This document shows positions 55,616 through 64,000 of a DNA stretch of 64,000 nt, one piece after another (within the stretch, counting starts at the first letter, position 1; the number at the start of each line of letters is the position of its first letter). The translations under genes and the position numbers were made by a program. The DNA is taken from NCBI RefSeq assembly GCF_016107525.1, contig NZ_JABASR010000002.1, positions 1 to 64,000 of the forward strand. The letters are read 5' to 3'. This DNA is from Psychrobacter aquimaris (GTDB lineage: Bacteria > Pseudomonadota > Gammaproteobacteria > Pseudomonadales > Moraxellaceae). Under the pieces are notes generated by a model. The model worked only from the letters and a program-made list of their open reading frames with translations, did no database searches and was not told the origin of the DNA.

Positions 55616-57094
55616 ATGTCAATCAATACTACTAGTGCATATAGCGACTTCCATTTGCAGTTCATCGCTGGTGAATGGCAAACCGGTAAAGACGATAGCA
55701 TCAATACCAATACCAATCCCTACAATGGTGATACTCTCGTAGAGGTTCAGCAAGCGACTAAAGATCAACTTAATGAAGCATACGATGCTGCCAGCCAAGC
55801 TCAAGAAAAATGGGCCAAGCAGACGCCTGCAACGCGAGCCGCAGTGTTATACAAAGTGGTAAATATATTGGATCAGCGTCAAGAAGAAATCGTTGATTGG
55901 CTAATCAAAGAGTCGGGTAGCACACGTATCAAAGCCATGGTTGAGTTTAGTGCGACGCGTGCGATTACCCTTGAGGCGGCAACGTTCCCTAACCGTGTAC
56001 ATGGTGAGATTAGACCATCGAATACCCCTGGCAAAGAGAACTTCATTTATCGTGAGCCAATCGGTGTCGTCGCTGTCATTAGCCCATGGAACTTTCCACT
56101 GCATCTAACCCAGCGCTCGATCGCACCAGCCTTAGCACTTGGTAACGCAGTTGTGCTAAAGCCTGCTAGCGATACGCCAGTAACTGGTGGTCTGTTACTT
56201 GCAAAAGTGTTTGAAGAAGCGGGTCTGCCAAAGGGTCTGTTAAACGTAGTTGTTGGCTCAGGTAGCGAGATAGGCGATGCAATCGTTGAGCATAAAGCGC
56301 CAAGCTTAGTGTCATTCACAGGTTCGACCTCAGTGGGTAAACATATCGGTGAGCTTGCCAATGGCGGTGAGTACATCAAGCAAGTAGCACTCGAGCTGGG
56401 TGGTAATAGTCCATTTGTGGTATTAAAAGATGCTGATATTGAGCAAGCGGTAAAAGCTGCTGCCTTTGGTAAGTTCTTGCATCAAGGGCAAATCTGTATC
56501 GCCATCAACAGAGTGATTGTTGAAGACGAGATTTATGATGACTTCGTTGAGCGTTTCTTAGCACATGTCAAAACATTGAATGTAGGCGATCCTAATAAGC
56601 AAGACACTGCTGTTGGTCCAATTATCAATGAAAAACAAGTCAAATCGCTCAAAGAAAAAATTGCTAAAGCACAGGATGAAGGCGCAAAAATGATACTAAG
56701 TGGCGAGATCGAAGGCCAAGTAGTACCGCCGCATATCTTCACTGAAGTGACTCGCGAAATGGATCTATCACGTAACGAAGTGTTTGGACCATTGGTCGGT
56801 ATTATTCGTGCTAAAGATGAAGACGATGCATTGTCGATAGCCAATGATTCTATGTATGGTTTGTCTAGCGCCGTATTTACTGCTGATATGCAGAAAGGTC
56901 TACGTTTCGCTCGCGGTATCAGAGCAGGTATGACCCATATCAATGACATTTCAGTCAACGATGAAAGCAATACGCCATTCGGTGGTGAGAAAAACTCAGG
57001 TATTGGTCGCTTTAATGGCGAGTGGGTGCTTGAAGAGTTCACCAGAACGCATTGGATTTCAATGCAAAACGAACCACGTGAGTATCCATTTTAA
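55616..57094 (+). CDS. NAD(P)-dependent aldehyde dehydrogenase (benzaldehyde/vanillin dehydrogenase-like)
   Basis: This 492-residue enzyme oxidises aldehydes to acids. [20 protein letters not shown] (about 160-180) with VLKPASDTP forms the cofactor site, [12 protein letters not shown] the Gly loop, LELGGNSPF holds the general base Glu (about 260) and [11 protein letters not shown] the catalytic Cys (about 294). It resembles vanillin/benzaldehyde dehydrogenases. ATG 55616 follows AAGG by eight bases. It is divergent from nemR, with a shared operator between. Confidence 0.92.
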   Translation: MSINTTSAYSDFHLQFIAGEWQTGKDDSINTNTNPYNGDTLVEVQQATKDQLNEAYDAASQAQEKWAKQTPATRAAVLYKVVNILDQRQEEIVDWLIKESGSTRIKAMVEFSATRAITLEAATFPNRVHGEIRPSNTPGKENFIYREPIGVVAVISPWNFPLHLTQRSIAPALALGNAVVLKPASDTPVTGGLLLAKVFEEAGLPKGLLNVVVGSGSEIGDAIVEHKAPSLVSFTGSTSVGKHIGELANGGEYIKQVALELGGNSPFVVLKDADIEQAVKAAAFGKFLHQGQICIAINRVIVEDEIYDDFVERFLAHVKTLNVGDPNKQDTAVGPIINEKQVKSLKEKIAKAQDEGAKMILSGEIEGQVVPPHIFTEVTREMDLSRNEVFGPLVGIIRAKDEDDALSIANDSMYGLSSAVFTADMQKGLRFARGIRAGMTHINDISVNDESNTPFGGEKNSGIGRFNGEWVLEEFTRTHWISMQNEPREYPF

Positions 57095-57121
57095 TAGCAC
57101 CAGACTAGAATGAAGAATAAT

Positions 57122-57153
57122 AAAAAAGACCGCTTTTATAGCGGTCTTTTTTT
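57122..57153. terminator. Bidirectional terminator
   Basis: AAAAAAGACCGCT and AGCGGTCTTTTTTT around a five-base loop, between the convergent aldehyde dehydrogenase and small minus-strand genes. Confidence 0.9.
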
Positions 57154-57174
57154 ATGGGAACGTTGAAAGTGTGA

Positions 57175-57405
57175 TTATTTAAGGTGAAAGCCTAGCAAGC
57201 CTTGTATCTCCTCGACGGTCATATGTCTAACGAGTGCTTGGTCATCTACCGACAAGCGATTGGTGTGCTCTTTTATCATAGTGTGGATACTACGAGCGAC
57301 CTCATAAGTGCTGGCATAATACATTTGCGGATCTTCTTTAGTGAGTTTCATCAAAAACTTATCGATGATTTTGCGCTTTTCAAGGGCAGCGTGTTCTTTA
57401 GTCAT
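57175..57405 (-). CDS. Small hypothetical protein (76 residues)
   Basis: This soluble, helical protein of 76 residues is rich in His, Lys and Glu. A clear AGGAG lies eight bases before ATG, and a bidirectional terminator lies just past its stop, which supports a real gene. No domain is recognised. Confidence 0.7.
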   Translation of the reverse strand: MTKEHAALEKRKIIDKFLMKLTKEDPQMYYASTYEVARSIHTMIKEHTNRLSVDDQALVRHMTVEEIQGLLGFHLK

Positions 57406-57604
57406 GACATTCTCCTAGTTATAACCATCTAAGCAGTCAGCTCAGTCATAGTCAATGCTTATGGTTAGTATAGCGCAGATAACAACGATGCTAGCGACTT
57501 AAGTTGAACAGATAACACGCTCTATACTGTGTGTCACATTCTAAAATATTATAGTCTAGACTCAGCTTTAAGTGAGCGTGTTTAACGACTTGGGAATCGA
57601 GAGT

Positions 57605-59026
57605 ATGTCAAATCACCAATCAGTCAATGCATCAAATAAATCAGTCAATAAAAAAGTGGTATTGGTATTATTTCATAACGATTTGCGCATAGAGGACAAT
57701 GAGACGTTAGTCAAAGCGGCGACATTGGCTGAAAGCAACCAAGGGAGTCTGATGCTCATCTATGCTGATTTTTTGGCTGATAGCTTTGAATCGAAAGATA
57801 GCAGTCAAGCTTACCACTTTAATGAGATGGGCGCGGCTCGTCAGCAATTTTTATCTGAGAGTTTGGCGGATTTGGATCAATCGCTTCAGCGCCTTGGTAA
57901 TCGATTGCTGTATCTGTCGCCAAGCTGTTTATCAAAAAGTCATTTGTCGTCAGATAATGTAGAGTCTGCCTCAAGCCCCTTTACTCAGTTATGCCAGCTC
58001 ATTGAGCAGCAACAAGTCACCGATATCTGTGTCAGCCACACGGCAGATTATAATCAAAATAAAGGCTATGTTGCCTTGCAGAGCAAATATCCGCAGATAA
58101 TATGGCACAGTCAATCAACCCATACGCTATTTGCTGATTTACCGACACAAGACCTGCCGAAAAGCTTTACGCAGTTTCGCAAAAAGGTAGAAGCAAGCCA
58201 TGATTTATTGAATGCGGACTATGAGGTGGCTGTTTCTCCTATGCCAAAGTCGCTGCCGCCAATGCCTGATGCGTTGATAGGACGTAGTAACTACCTTTTT
58301 AAAGCGCTACCATTTGATGAGCAAGCACAGCAAGCATATAGTTTTAAAGGTGGTGAAAAAAATGCAATGATTCATTTAACTCACTATTTTGATTCTGCTG
58401 CGCCGCGCACGTATAAAACCACGCGTAATGCGCTGGATGACTGGACGCATTCCACTAAATTCTCGCCTTGGCTGGCAAATGGTTGCTTGTCTATCAATAC
58501 ATTGTTGAACCGCCTACGTCATTATGAGCGTGAGGTTATCGCCAATGAGTCAACGTATTGGATATGGTTTGAGCTGCTGTGGCGCGAGTATTTTTATTGG
58601 TATGCGATTGAACATGGAAGAAACTTATTTTTGTTTAAGGGAATTGGTCATCAGTTACCAGCCATTCGTTTCGATGATCAGCGTTTGCAGCAATGGCAGA
58701 ATGGCACCACGCCATATCCTATCGTCAATGCCTGCATGAATCAGCTTAAGCAAACAGGGTATATGTCCAATCGAGGCAGACAAATCGTTGCTAGCTGCTT
58801 TATTCATGAGTTGGGTTTAGACTGGCGTTATGGTGCAACCTATTTTGAACAGCATCTTATCGATTATGATGTCGCGAGTAATTGGGGGAATTGGCAGTAC
58901 TTAGCTGGTGTCGGCGCTGACCCAAGAGGATGTCGGCAATTTAATCTCAACAAACAAACTCAGCAATACGATCCAAATGGTGATTTTGTTCGTCAGTGGC
59001 AAGGGGTGGTAGGGCAAAGCGGTTAA
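57605..59026 (+). CDS. DASH-type cryptochrome / single-strand DNA photolyase
   Basis: This 473-residue flavoprotein repairs cyclobutane dimers in single-stranded or looped DNA with light. The photolyase alpha/beta domain starts VVLVLFHNDLRIEDNETLVK (about 17-36), the FAD domain includes TKFSPWLANGCLS (about 300) and WFELLWREYFYWYA, and the end has SNWGNWQYLAGVGADPRG(C)R (about 425-443), the hallmark of the DASH group. ATG 57605 is chosen (GGGA ten bases upstream); a GTG 33 bases earlier is also in frame. Confidence 0.93.
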   Translation: MSNHQSVNASNKSVNKKVVLVLFHNDLRIEDNETLVKAATLAESNQGSLMLIYADFLADSFESKDSSQAYHFNEMGAARQQFLSESLADLDQSLQRLGNRLLYLSPSCLSKSHLSSDNVESASSPFTQLCQLIEQQQVTDICVSHTADYNQNKGYVALQSKYPQIIWHSQSTHTLFADLPTQDLPKSFTQFRKKVEASHDLLNADYEVAVSPMPKSLPPMPDALIGRSNYLFKALPFDEQAQQAYSFKGGEKNAMIHLTHYFDSAAPRTYKTTRNALDDWTHSTKFSPWLANGCLSINTLLNRLRHYEREVIANESTYWIWFELLWREYFYWYAIEHGRNLFLFKGIGHQLPAIRFDDQRLQQWQNGTTPYPIVNACMNQLKQTGYMSNRGRQIVASCFIHELGLDWRYGATYFEQHLIDYDVASNWGNWQYLAGVGADPRGCRQFNLNKQTQQYDPNGDFVRQWQGVVGQSG

Positions 59027-59105
59027 TTAATATATGTTGAAATTACTGGTTAAAAATTTATATGTTAGAAATATCAACAGACTAAATACAAGATAGGTAT
59101 GAACG

Positions 59106-59543
59106 ATGAAAAAACCAAGCCCTTATCTAACCTTTGCAGGTGCTATTCCGTTTGTCGCCTGTGCACTTTTACTTGCTATAAACATTGATAGTTTGCCCTA
59201 CTTAGGGACAACAACTTATGTATTGAGTATCTATGGTCTGGTGATTGCCTCTTTTATGGCTGGTGCGCAATGGGGCAACCATTTGAGCTTAGCTGATGAT
59301 AATAGATGGGCGATTATATTGCCCTTAGTGAGTAATGTGATCGCGATTGGCCTATGGTTAGGGTTTTTAACGTTATCAGCCATCGGTTTTATTTGGTTGT
59401 TAATTCTTGGATTTGCCAGTATGTTGATTATTGATTACGGTCTCACTCGAGCGTGCATTATTACGCAAGACTATTTCAAAGTGAGAACCTATGTCACAGC
59501 CATAGTGGTTGCGTCCTTAATCATGGCCGCTGTGCAGTTATGA
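59106..59543 (+). CDS. DUF3429-like membrane protein
   Basis: This 145-residue protein has five hydrophobic segments (about 7-25, 35-60, 75-95, 98-115, 125-143) with AGAQWGNHL (about residue 53), the word I associate with DUF3429. The biochemical role is unknown. It lies between the cryptochrome and NnrS genes on the same strand with its own ribosome site (GATAGGTATGAACGATG). Confidence 0.75.
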   Translation: MKKPSPYLTFAGAIPFVACALLLAINIDSLPYLGTTTYVLSIYGLVIASFMAGAQWGNHLSLADDNRWAIILPLVSNVIAIGLWLGFLTLSAIGFIWLLILGFASMLIIDYGLTRACIITQDYFKVRTYVTAIVVASLIMAAVQL

Positions 59544-59721
59544 ATGGTACTGGCTAAATCTTATCAATTTGCTTTCTTCGTTTTTATATCAAGTCAGAAG
59601 TTAAAATCGGTAAGTGTTTGTAGTCATGATATTTTGATAGATACATTGCAAGTTTTATAACATTTATTTAATATGAATTTTATAAAACTGACTTTATTTA
59701 TATTCTTCTAAGAAGACCACC

Positions 59722-60963
59722 ATGCAATCTATCAATTTACCTAGTAAGCCACCAAGCTCTCCACATCCTATTCTTAATTTGAGCTTTCGCATATTTTTTA
59801 GTGCTGCTGCGCTATTTGCAGTGGTAACGATGCTGCTATGGGCTTTTGTATTTACTGGGCACACGGATATCGACGCACAGGTATTGAGCCCGTTGTACTG
59901 GCATGGCCATGAGATGGTTTACGGTTATGCATTGGCAGTGGTCGCAGGGTTTTTGCTAACAGCGGTAAAGACATGGACAGGAATAATGATGCCGCATGGT
60001 TATAAGCTGCTGGCTATATTTGGCTGTTGGCTGCTAGCACGTTTGAGCTGGGCAGGTTTTGGGCTTGGTATGACGGTTGCGGGTAGCAGTATACGGTTGT
60101 TATATGTCGCCGCAATATTTGACTTATTATTCATCGCCTCGATGGCATTTTTGATATGTCGAGCAGTATTACAGGTCAAGCAGTATAAGCAAATGGGTAT
60201 CTTAGCGAAACTGGCGTTATTGACCGTTGGCAACGGAATCTGCTACTGGGGTATTATCAATGCCGATATGAGTATGACTAAGATAGGGCTTTATCTAGGG
60301 TTTTACTTGATCATTGGCTTGATATTAACCATTGGTCGCCGCGTGGTGCCATTCTTTATTGAGCGTGGTCTTAGTGTTGGAACGACGGAGGTCATCAAGT
60401 TGCGCAATAGTAAAATACAGGATGTTGCGAGCTTATTGTTTTTCTTAGCCTTTTTTATTAGTGACTTGTTTTATCCTAATAAGTATCTGCTGACTATTAC
60501 GGCACTTGGCGTAGCAGTGGTTAATATCATCCGTTTGGTAGGCTGGTATCATCGCGGTATTTGGCAAAAGCCATTACTTTGGTCATTATATGTTGCATTT
60601 TTGGGCATGTGTTTGAGTTTTCTACTGTATGCGCTGCAACCGTGGTTGGGCTATACTCATAGTATTGCGATGCATGGACTTGCGATTGCAGGTGTCGGTA
60701 TGATGACGTTGGCAATGATGACGCGAGTATCGCTTGGGCATACGGGACGCAGCATTCATCAGCCGCCCAAAATGGTAAGCTTCATGTATGGTTTGATGGT
60801 ATTAGTATTTGTCAGTCGAGTACTGTTACCATTAGCTGATATGAGCCACTACCTATTATGGATTATGATTGCTCAAGGCGCTTGGATTGCTTGTTTTGTG
60901 CTATTTTGCATCAGTTATTTACCGATGCTGGCACGTCCTAGACCTGATGGCTTATTTGGTTAG
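59722..60963 (+). CDS. nnrS: NnrS family membrane protein
   Basis: This 413-residue membrane protein has about twelve hydrophobic segments. The family start is present (PILNLSFRIFFSAAALFAV), as are the WHGHEMVYGYALAVVAGFLLTAV (about 55-77) and the GRRVVPFFIERGL (about 205-217) conserved stretches with His and Arg. NnrS proteins protect against nitrosative stress. It lies 93 bases upstream of an NsrR-like regulator gene, fitting nitric oxide control. Confidence 0.93.
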   Translation: MQSINLPSKPPSSPHPILNLSFRIFFSAAALFAVVTMLLWAFVFTGHTDIDAQVLSPLYWHGHEMVYGYALAVVAGFLLTAVKTWTGIMMPHGYKLLAIFGCWLLARLSWAGFGLGMTVAGSSIRLLYVAAIFDLLFIASMAFLICRAVLQVKQYKQMGILAKLALLTVGNGICYWGIINADMSMTKIGLYLGFYLIIGLILTIGRRVVPFFIERGLSVGTTEVIKLRNSKIQDVASLLFFLAFFISDLFYPNKYLLTITALGVAVVNIIRLVGWYHRGIWQKPLLWSLYVAFLGMCLSFLLYALQPWLGYTHSIAMHGLAIAGVGMMTLAMMTRVSLGHTGRSIHQPPKMVSFMYGLMVLVFVSRVLLPLADMSHYLLWIMIAQGAWIACFVLFCISYLPMLARPRPDGLFG

Positions 60964-61056
60964 AGCGATCTAATGATGCCATTGTCAAAAGATGAATTAC
61001 TTTGACCAAATTGATTGGCTTAAAAAAATTATACGAAGAAAGAGGAGCGCAAATGA

Positions 61057-61575
61057 ATGCGACTGACCAATTATAGTGACTACGCGCTACGCTCATTGAT
61101 TTATTTGGCAGTGAGACCAGAGCCGCCATTACTCGCAAATATCAGTGATATTGCTGATAGTTACGGCATTTCTAAAAGTCATTTGACCAAGATTATTCAT
61201 CAGTTGGGTCAGCTTGGTTATATAGAAAGTGTGCGTGGGAAAAATGGCGGTATACGTTTGGCTCGTGCGCCAAAAGATATCAATTTGGGTGTATTAATCA
61301 AACAAATGGAGCCGGACTTTGATTTGGTCGAGTGCTTTGCGACACCCACGAATGCTAAGAGCAGTGATGGTCGACAGACTGGTTCGACAGGTTTGCCTAT
61401 TACGCTGATTGATGAAACGACAGTTAACGCTAAGGGCTGTGTCATTAGCCCAGCATGCCAACTAAAAAATGTGTTTTTTGAAGCATTGACAGCATTTATT
61501 AATGTCCTTGAGCGCTATACCTTGGCAGATATCCTCAACAACGAAGATGAACTGGCATCTTTATTGTTTCGTTAA
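61057..61575 (+). CDS. nsrR: Rrf2-family regulator, NsrR-like
   Basis: This 172-residue protein has a winged helix (RLTNYSDYALRSLIYLAV, then YGISKSHLTKIIHQLGQLGY) and three Cys expected to hold an iron-sulphur cluster (one in VECF, about 91; two in KGCVISPACQL, about 128-134). This is the NsrR arrangement. It would sense NO and repress nnrS and its own gene. A 38-residue stretch between the first and second Cys is somewhat longer than usual and Ser/Thr-rich. Confidence 0.9.
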   Translation: MRLTNYSDYALRSLIYLAVRPEPPLLANISDIADSYGISKSHLTKIIHQLGQLGYIESVRGKNGGIRLARAPKDINLGVLIKQMEPDFDLVECFATPTNAKSSDGRQTGSTGLPITLIDETTVNAKGCVISPACQLKNVFFEALTAFINVLERYTLADILNNEDELASLLFR

Positions 61576-61602
61576 TGGTTTTGATGTTGATGGATTCATT
61601 TT

Positions 61603-61640
61603 AAAAAAGGGAGTGACCATCTTGGCCACTCCCTTTTTTA
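61603..61640. terminator. Bidirectional terminator after nsrR
   Basis: AAAAAAGGGAGTG and CACTCCCTTTTTT with CC/GG inside the stem; it serves both convergent genes. Confidence 0.88.
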
Positions 61641-61668
61641 TGCTTTTAATGCGAGATTATACGGTCAA

Positions 61669-62415
61669 TTAAGATTTTTCTAATTTTGGACGGGCTTTAT
61701 CAATGGCTTTTAATAATGCTTTCTCAAACTCGCCTTCCTTGAATTGAACGAGGTAAGAGTGTGCGGCGCAGAAATTACGCACATCGCGCCATTCATGTGC
61801 CAGATTGCTTGCCCAGTCGCAATATTTCTTGCCTGCATCGGGTTCGTTTTTCAGCGCTTTTTTGGTCGTTGGATGCAGTATCAGTTCAGGCAATATCGCC
61901 TCTAATAACTTCATCGGTGGGCTCATAAAGGTATCATCGACGTGCAAGCTTTGACTGGCAGGATGATAGGCTAACAGTGAGCCTGCATGAATCATCTCAT
62001 TGGGTGAGATATAGTAGATGCCTTGTGACATTGAGAACTTAAGCTCAGGGTAACGCTTAGCGACTGCCTCGCTTTCAACCAAGTCATCTGCCCATTTTAC
62101 TTCAGGTATTTTTTTATGGTGGCGGCTACTGCCATAAAAGATCGCTTGCGGGAAGTCTTTTGCCATTTGGGCACAGTGTACCGTATGGAATGGATGAACA
62201 TTGAGGACGGCTTCGACATCCTGACCATTATTGGTCAGTGCCATCACTTCGTCTCGAATATCACCTGTTAAGGCGTAACTGTCCAAAAAGATAAAGCGTC
62301 CTGAAGATAGCTTGACCAGCGAGCACTGAGTGCCAATGTTTAGAACACCGCCAATGCGAAAATCTCCGCGTATATTCCAAAATCCTGCGCCTAAATCATG
62401 CATTTTATCGGTCAT
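61669..62415 (-). CDS. DUF4336-like / metallo-hydrolase-fold protein
   Basis: This 248-residue soluble protein has a beta-lactamase-like fold pattern: GTQCSLVKLSSGRFIFLDSY (about 28-47), NVHPFHTVHCAQMAKDFP with two His (about 72-90), and HVDDTF (about 158). The full HxHxDH site is not seen (HPFHTVH instead), so activity may differ. AAGGAATAATTT-like sequence precedes ATG. I rate the family as probable and function unknown. Confidence 0.7.
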   Translation of the reverse strand: MTDKMHDLGAGFWNIRGDFRIGGVLNIGTQCSLVKLSSGRFIFLDSYALTGDIRDEVMALTNNGQDVEAVLNVHPFHTVHCAQMAKDFPQAIFYGSSRHHKKIPEVKWADDLVESEAVAKRYPELKFSMSQGIYYISPNEMIHAGSLLAYHPASQSLHVDDTFMSPPMKLLEAILPELILHPTTKKALKNEPDAGKKYCDWASNLAHEWRDVRNFCAAHSYLVQFKEGEFEKALLKAIDKARPKLEKS

Positions 62416-62718
62416 TTAAATTATTCCTTAATGTTTTTTTGCTTGGGTTCTTAAATCCTTAAACATTTTCAATGTCCTAGATTTTTTAATGACGAATACT
62501 ATTTATTAGATTACACCTTAAGAGTATGGTGAGTCATGTACCTAAAGTCTGTTATAAAAAAGATGTCGATTGTTATAGTCAATGTATGAGCATAAAGTTT
62601 AATGCAAACTTATACTCATCGATGAGCATTGTCATTCACAGCTTATAATTTATAGATTATTATTTAATGAATCTGTATAATACTTCTTACTATTTTATTT
62701 ATGTTTGAAGGTTGAGTG
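62416..62718. other. Divergent intergenic region
   Basis: About 300 AT-rich bases lie between a minus-strand and a plus-strand gene. No repeat or RNA gene is seen; promoters for both genes must lie here but I cannot assign them. Confidence 0.3.
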
Positions 62719-63510
62719 ATGAGATTTTTTGATAAAATGAGCGCATCAGCGGTTATTGCAACGATGTTATTAGCAGGTTGCTCAAGCCTAAACGCTGATA
62801 ACAGCGCAACCAAAACGGATACTATCCAACTTGCTCAAACAGCACCAATCCCGCAAGTGGATTTTCGCTTTAGCGCTGCTGAGAATGTTGATCTTGCCAA
62901 TCAAAACAAACTTTCTTGGCGTGTGTTTTATGACAAACCCTCTACAGGTGCAGATGCTACTTGGTTTGATGCCGTAAAACATGGTGACCTAGCCACGGTC
63001 ACATACATGGTCAATAATGGTCAAGACTTAGAAGTTAAGGATACAGGTAGCCTTAATCAAACGGCATTAGGCTGGGCTGCCTTTATCGGCTATGAAGATA
63101 TGGTCGATTACTTAGTCAATAAAGGCGCTGATATCTATGCTAAAGATGACGGTGATGTATATAACGTCATGAAATCTGCTGTGCTGGGAAAAAATACCAA
63201 TATTGTCAAAAAAGTACATATGTTATTGAATGATAAAGCGCCTGTAGATTTAAATGATCAGACGGTAGAGAGTGATGGCGAAACCTTGATTATGGTTGCT
63301 GCCAGCAATTATCGCCTTGAGACTGTCAAGTATTTATTGGCGCAAGGCGCCAATCCAAATCTAGTGGCAACGACCAAAGACAAAAAAATGGGCTCGTATA
63401 ATCAAGGTGCCTATTCATATGCGTGTTCGCGAGATTTGGTTGATATGCAAAAGCTATTGGCCGCCAATGGTGCTGTGAATCATCGTACTGGCAAAGCCAG
63501 CTGTGAATAA
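62719..63510 (+). CDS. Ankyrin-repeat lipoprotein
   Basis: This 263-residue precursor has a signal peptide with lipobox LLAGCSS (lipid Cys about residue 21). From about residue 85 there are four ankyrin-type repeats (TALGWAAFIGYEDMVDYLVN, ETLIMVAASNYRLETVKYLL and others). It is probably an outer- or inner-membrane-anchored protein-binding factor in the periplasm. ATG 62719 is chosen over the adjacent GTG at 62716; AAGG lies 10 bases upstream. Confidence 0.88.
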   Translation: MRFFDKMSASAVIATMLLAGCSSLNADNSATKTDTIQLAQTAPIPQVDFRFSAAENVDLANQNKLSWRVFYDKPSTGADATWFDAVKHGDLATVTYMVNNGQDLEVKDTGSLNQTALGWAAFIGYEDMVDYLVNKGADIYAKDDGDVYNVMKSAVLGKNTNIVKKVHMLLNDKAPVDLNDQTVESDGETLIMVAASNYRLETVKYLLAQGANPNLVATTKDKKMGSYNQGAYSYACSRDLVDMQKLLAANGAVNHRTGKASCE

Positions 63511-63528
63511 TGGCGTTAATGACTTTAT

Positions 63529-63558
63529 AAAAAAGGCTGTCATTTTGGTAGCCTTTTT
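63529..63558. terminator. Bidirectional terminator
   Basis: AAAAAGGCT pairs with AGCCTTTTT around an 11-base loop, between the convergent ankyrin and hydrolase genes. Confidence 0.8.
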
Positions 63559-63619
63559 CTATACTAAGCGCTCATAAGTCAGACGTTTATCAGTGGATTG
63601 TTTATAAACGTTTACTTTA

Positions 63620-64000
63620 TCAGCAGTTTTTATAGTCGTAAGCCGATATACGAGGATTGTTGCCATAATTGTCGTTACGACATAAAAACTTATCGAAGCG
63701 GGTATCGCCATTTATGTAGCGATGCATCCAAGCAATACTTGGCTTGCTCAGTAATATCTCATTAAAACGATAACTGGGACAAAAATGGCTACCATTCTTT
63801 ATCTCAATCTTCATTTTTGCGCCCGTAGCCTTATCATAAAAAGGACTGCTGTATTTTTTATTTGAGGCAATGCGGTCATTCTGGCAAGTAATGAATAGAG
63901 CGGGCGTGTCCATTTTGCCGTAGTCTTTATCATGATAGGGCGTTTGCGGAATAATGGCTCGAACCGTCTTACGTTTTGTCGCTAGCTGGAGTGCACCGCC
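63620..64000 (-). CDS. PETase/cutinase-like polyester hydrolase, C-terminal part (cut by window edge)
   Basis: 126 C-terminal residues are visible; the 5' part is outside. It starts GGALQLA, the end of the nucleophile elbow, then LFITCQNDRIA with catalytic Asp, IEIKNGSHFCPS with catalytic His, IAWMHRYINGDTRFDKFLC and final Cys. This order closely follows the Ideonella PETase C-terminus (ACENDSIA, GGSHSC, VAWMKRFMDNDTRY, FAC, ANC), including both Cys pairs that define type II enzymes there. Moraxella TA144 has a related cold-active lipase. Likely secreted; substrate is not provable from this fragment. Confidence 0.85.
   Translation of the reverse strand, partial: GGALQLATKRKTVRAIIPQTPYHDKDYGKMDTPALFITCQNDRIASNKKYSSPFYDKATGAKMKIEIKNGSHFCPSYRFNEILLSKPSIAWMHRYINGDTRFDKFLCRNDNYGNNPRISAYDYKNC

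Noticed and set aside
60960..61056. NsrR binding site between nnrS and nsrR or upstream of nnrS
   Set aside because: Only a half-like AAGATGAATT word is present, with no convincing inverted partner; not enough to list as a site.

Overview
The window looks like a chromosome segment of a Psychrobacter-type gammaproteobacterium (Moraxellaceae). This rests on the housekeeping proteins (MaeB, SelO, desaturase, CysS, GuaB, GlmM, PdxH, NsrR/NnrS) and on a C-terminal polyester-hydrolase fragment resembling cold-adapted Moraxella enzymes; I could not run a database search. About the first 27.6 kb is the right-hand part of an integrated temperate phage with a contractile tail. The rest is ordinary chromosome with one stress-response cluster.

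Prophage (1 to about 27.6 kb; the left end lies outside the window). From left to right it carries: a lectin-like tail fibre; tail sheath; an acidic/basic two-part protein; a DarA-like protein with baseplate genes (gp25-like, gpJ-like, gpI-like); tail tube, hub, spike, portal and a second tube-like protein; a small lipoprotein cargo gene with its own very strong hairpin; a 1262-residue DdrB/ParB-like polyvalent protein with baseplate and lysis genes (membrane proteins, GH19 endolysin); an LPD1-type metallopeptidase-like polyvalent protein; and then, on the minus strand, a DUF4209/HEPN-type protein next to a tyrosine integrase. The integrase abuts the 3' end of a tRNA-Ile2(CAU) gene, the probable attachment site. 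T4/P1-type tail proteins together with DarA/DdrB-like proteins suggest a distant P1-like virion design carried by an integrating phage. Terminase, major capsid, tape measure and repressor genes are not in this part.

The late genes fall into five plus-strand blocks. Each block begins with the same untitled signal: an NGGAACAC box, a -10-like hexamer 34-35 bases further on, and a start codon 39 bases after that hexamer in four of five cases. Three of these boxes lie just after a factor-independent terminator. I read this as a phage-specific late promoter recognised with the help of a phage activator. This is the most striking unexplained signal in the window.

Chromosome (27.6 to 64 kb). CCA-adding enzyme with a coupled small gene, MaeB (with Fur-box-like sequences upstream), SelO, a 269-bp MITE, acyl desaturase, glycerophosphodiester phosphodiesterase, a lipoprotein, a cobalamin adenosyltransferase, CysS, an MscS-family channel, GuaB, GlmM, PdxH, and an EmrB-EmrA exporter whose EmrA stop codon lies in a truncated copy of the same MITE. 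From 50.3 to 57.1 kb there is a reactive-carbonyl detoxification cluster: glutathione transferase, DJ-1/PfpI protein, CurA-like alkenal reductase, YqhD-like aldehyde reductase, a NemR-like regulator and an aldehyde dehydrogenase. Two identical 18-base palindromic sites sit in front of yqhD and between nemR and the aldehyde dehydrogenase gene. Then follow a DASH cryptochrome, a DUF3429 protein, NnrS with an NsrR-like regulator, a metallo-hydrolase-like protein, an ankyrin lipoprotein, and the C-terminal third of a PETase-like polyester hydrolase cut by the window edge.
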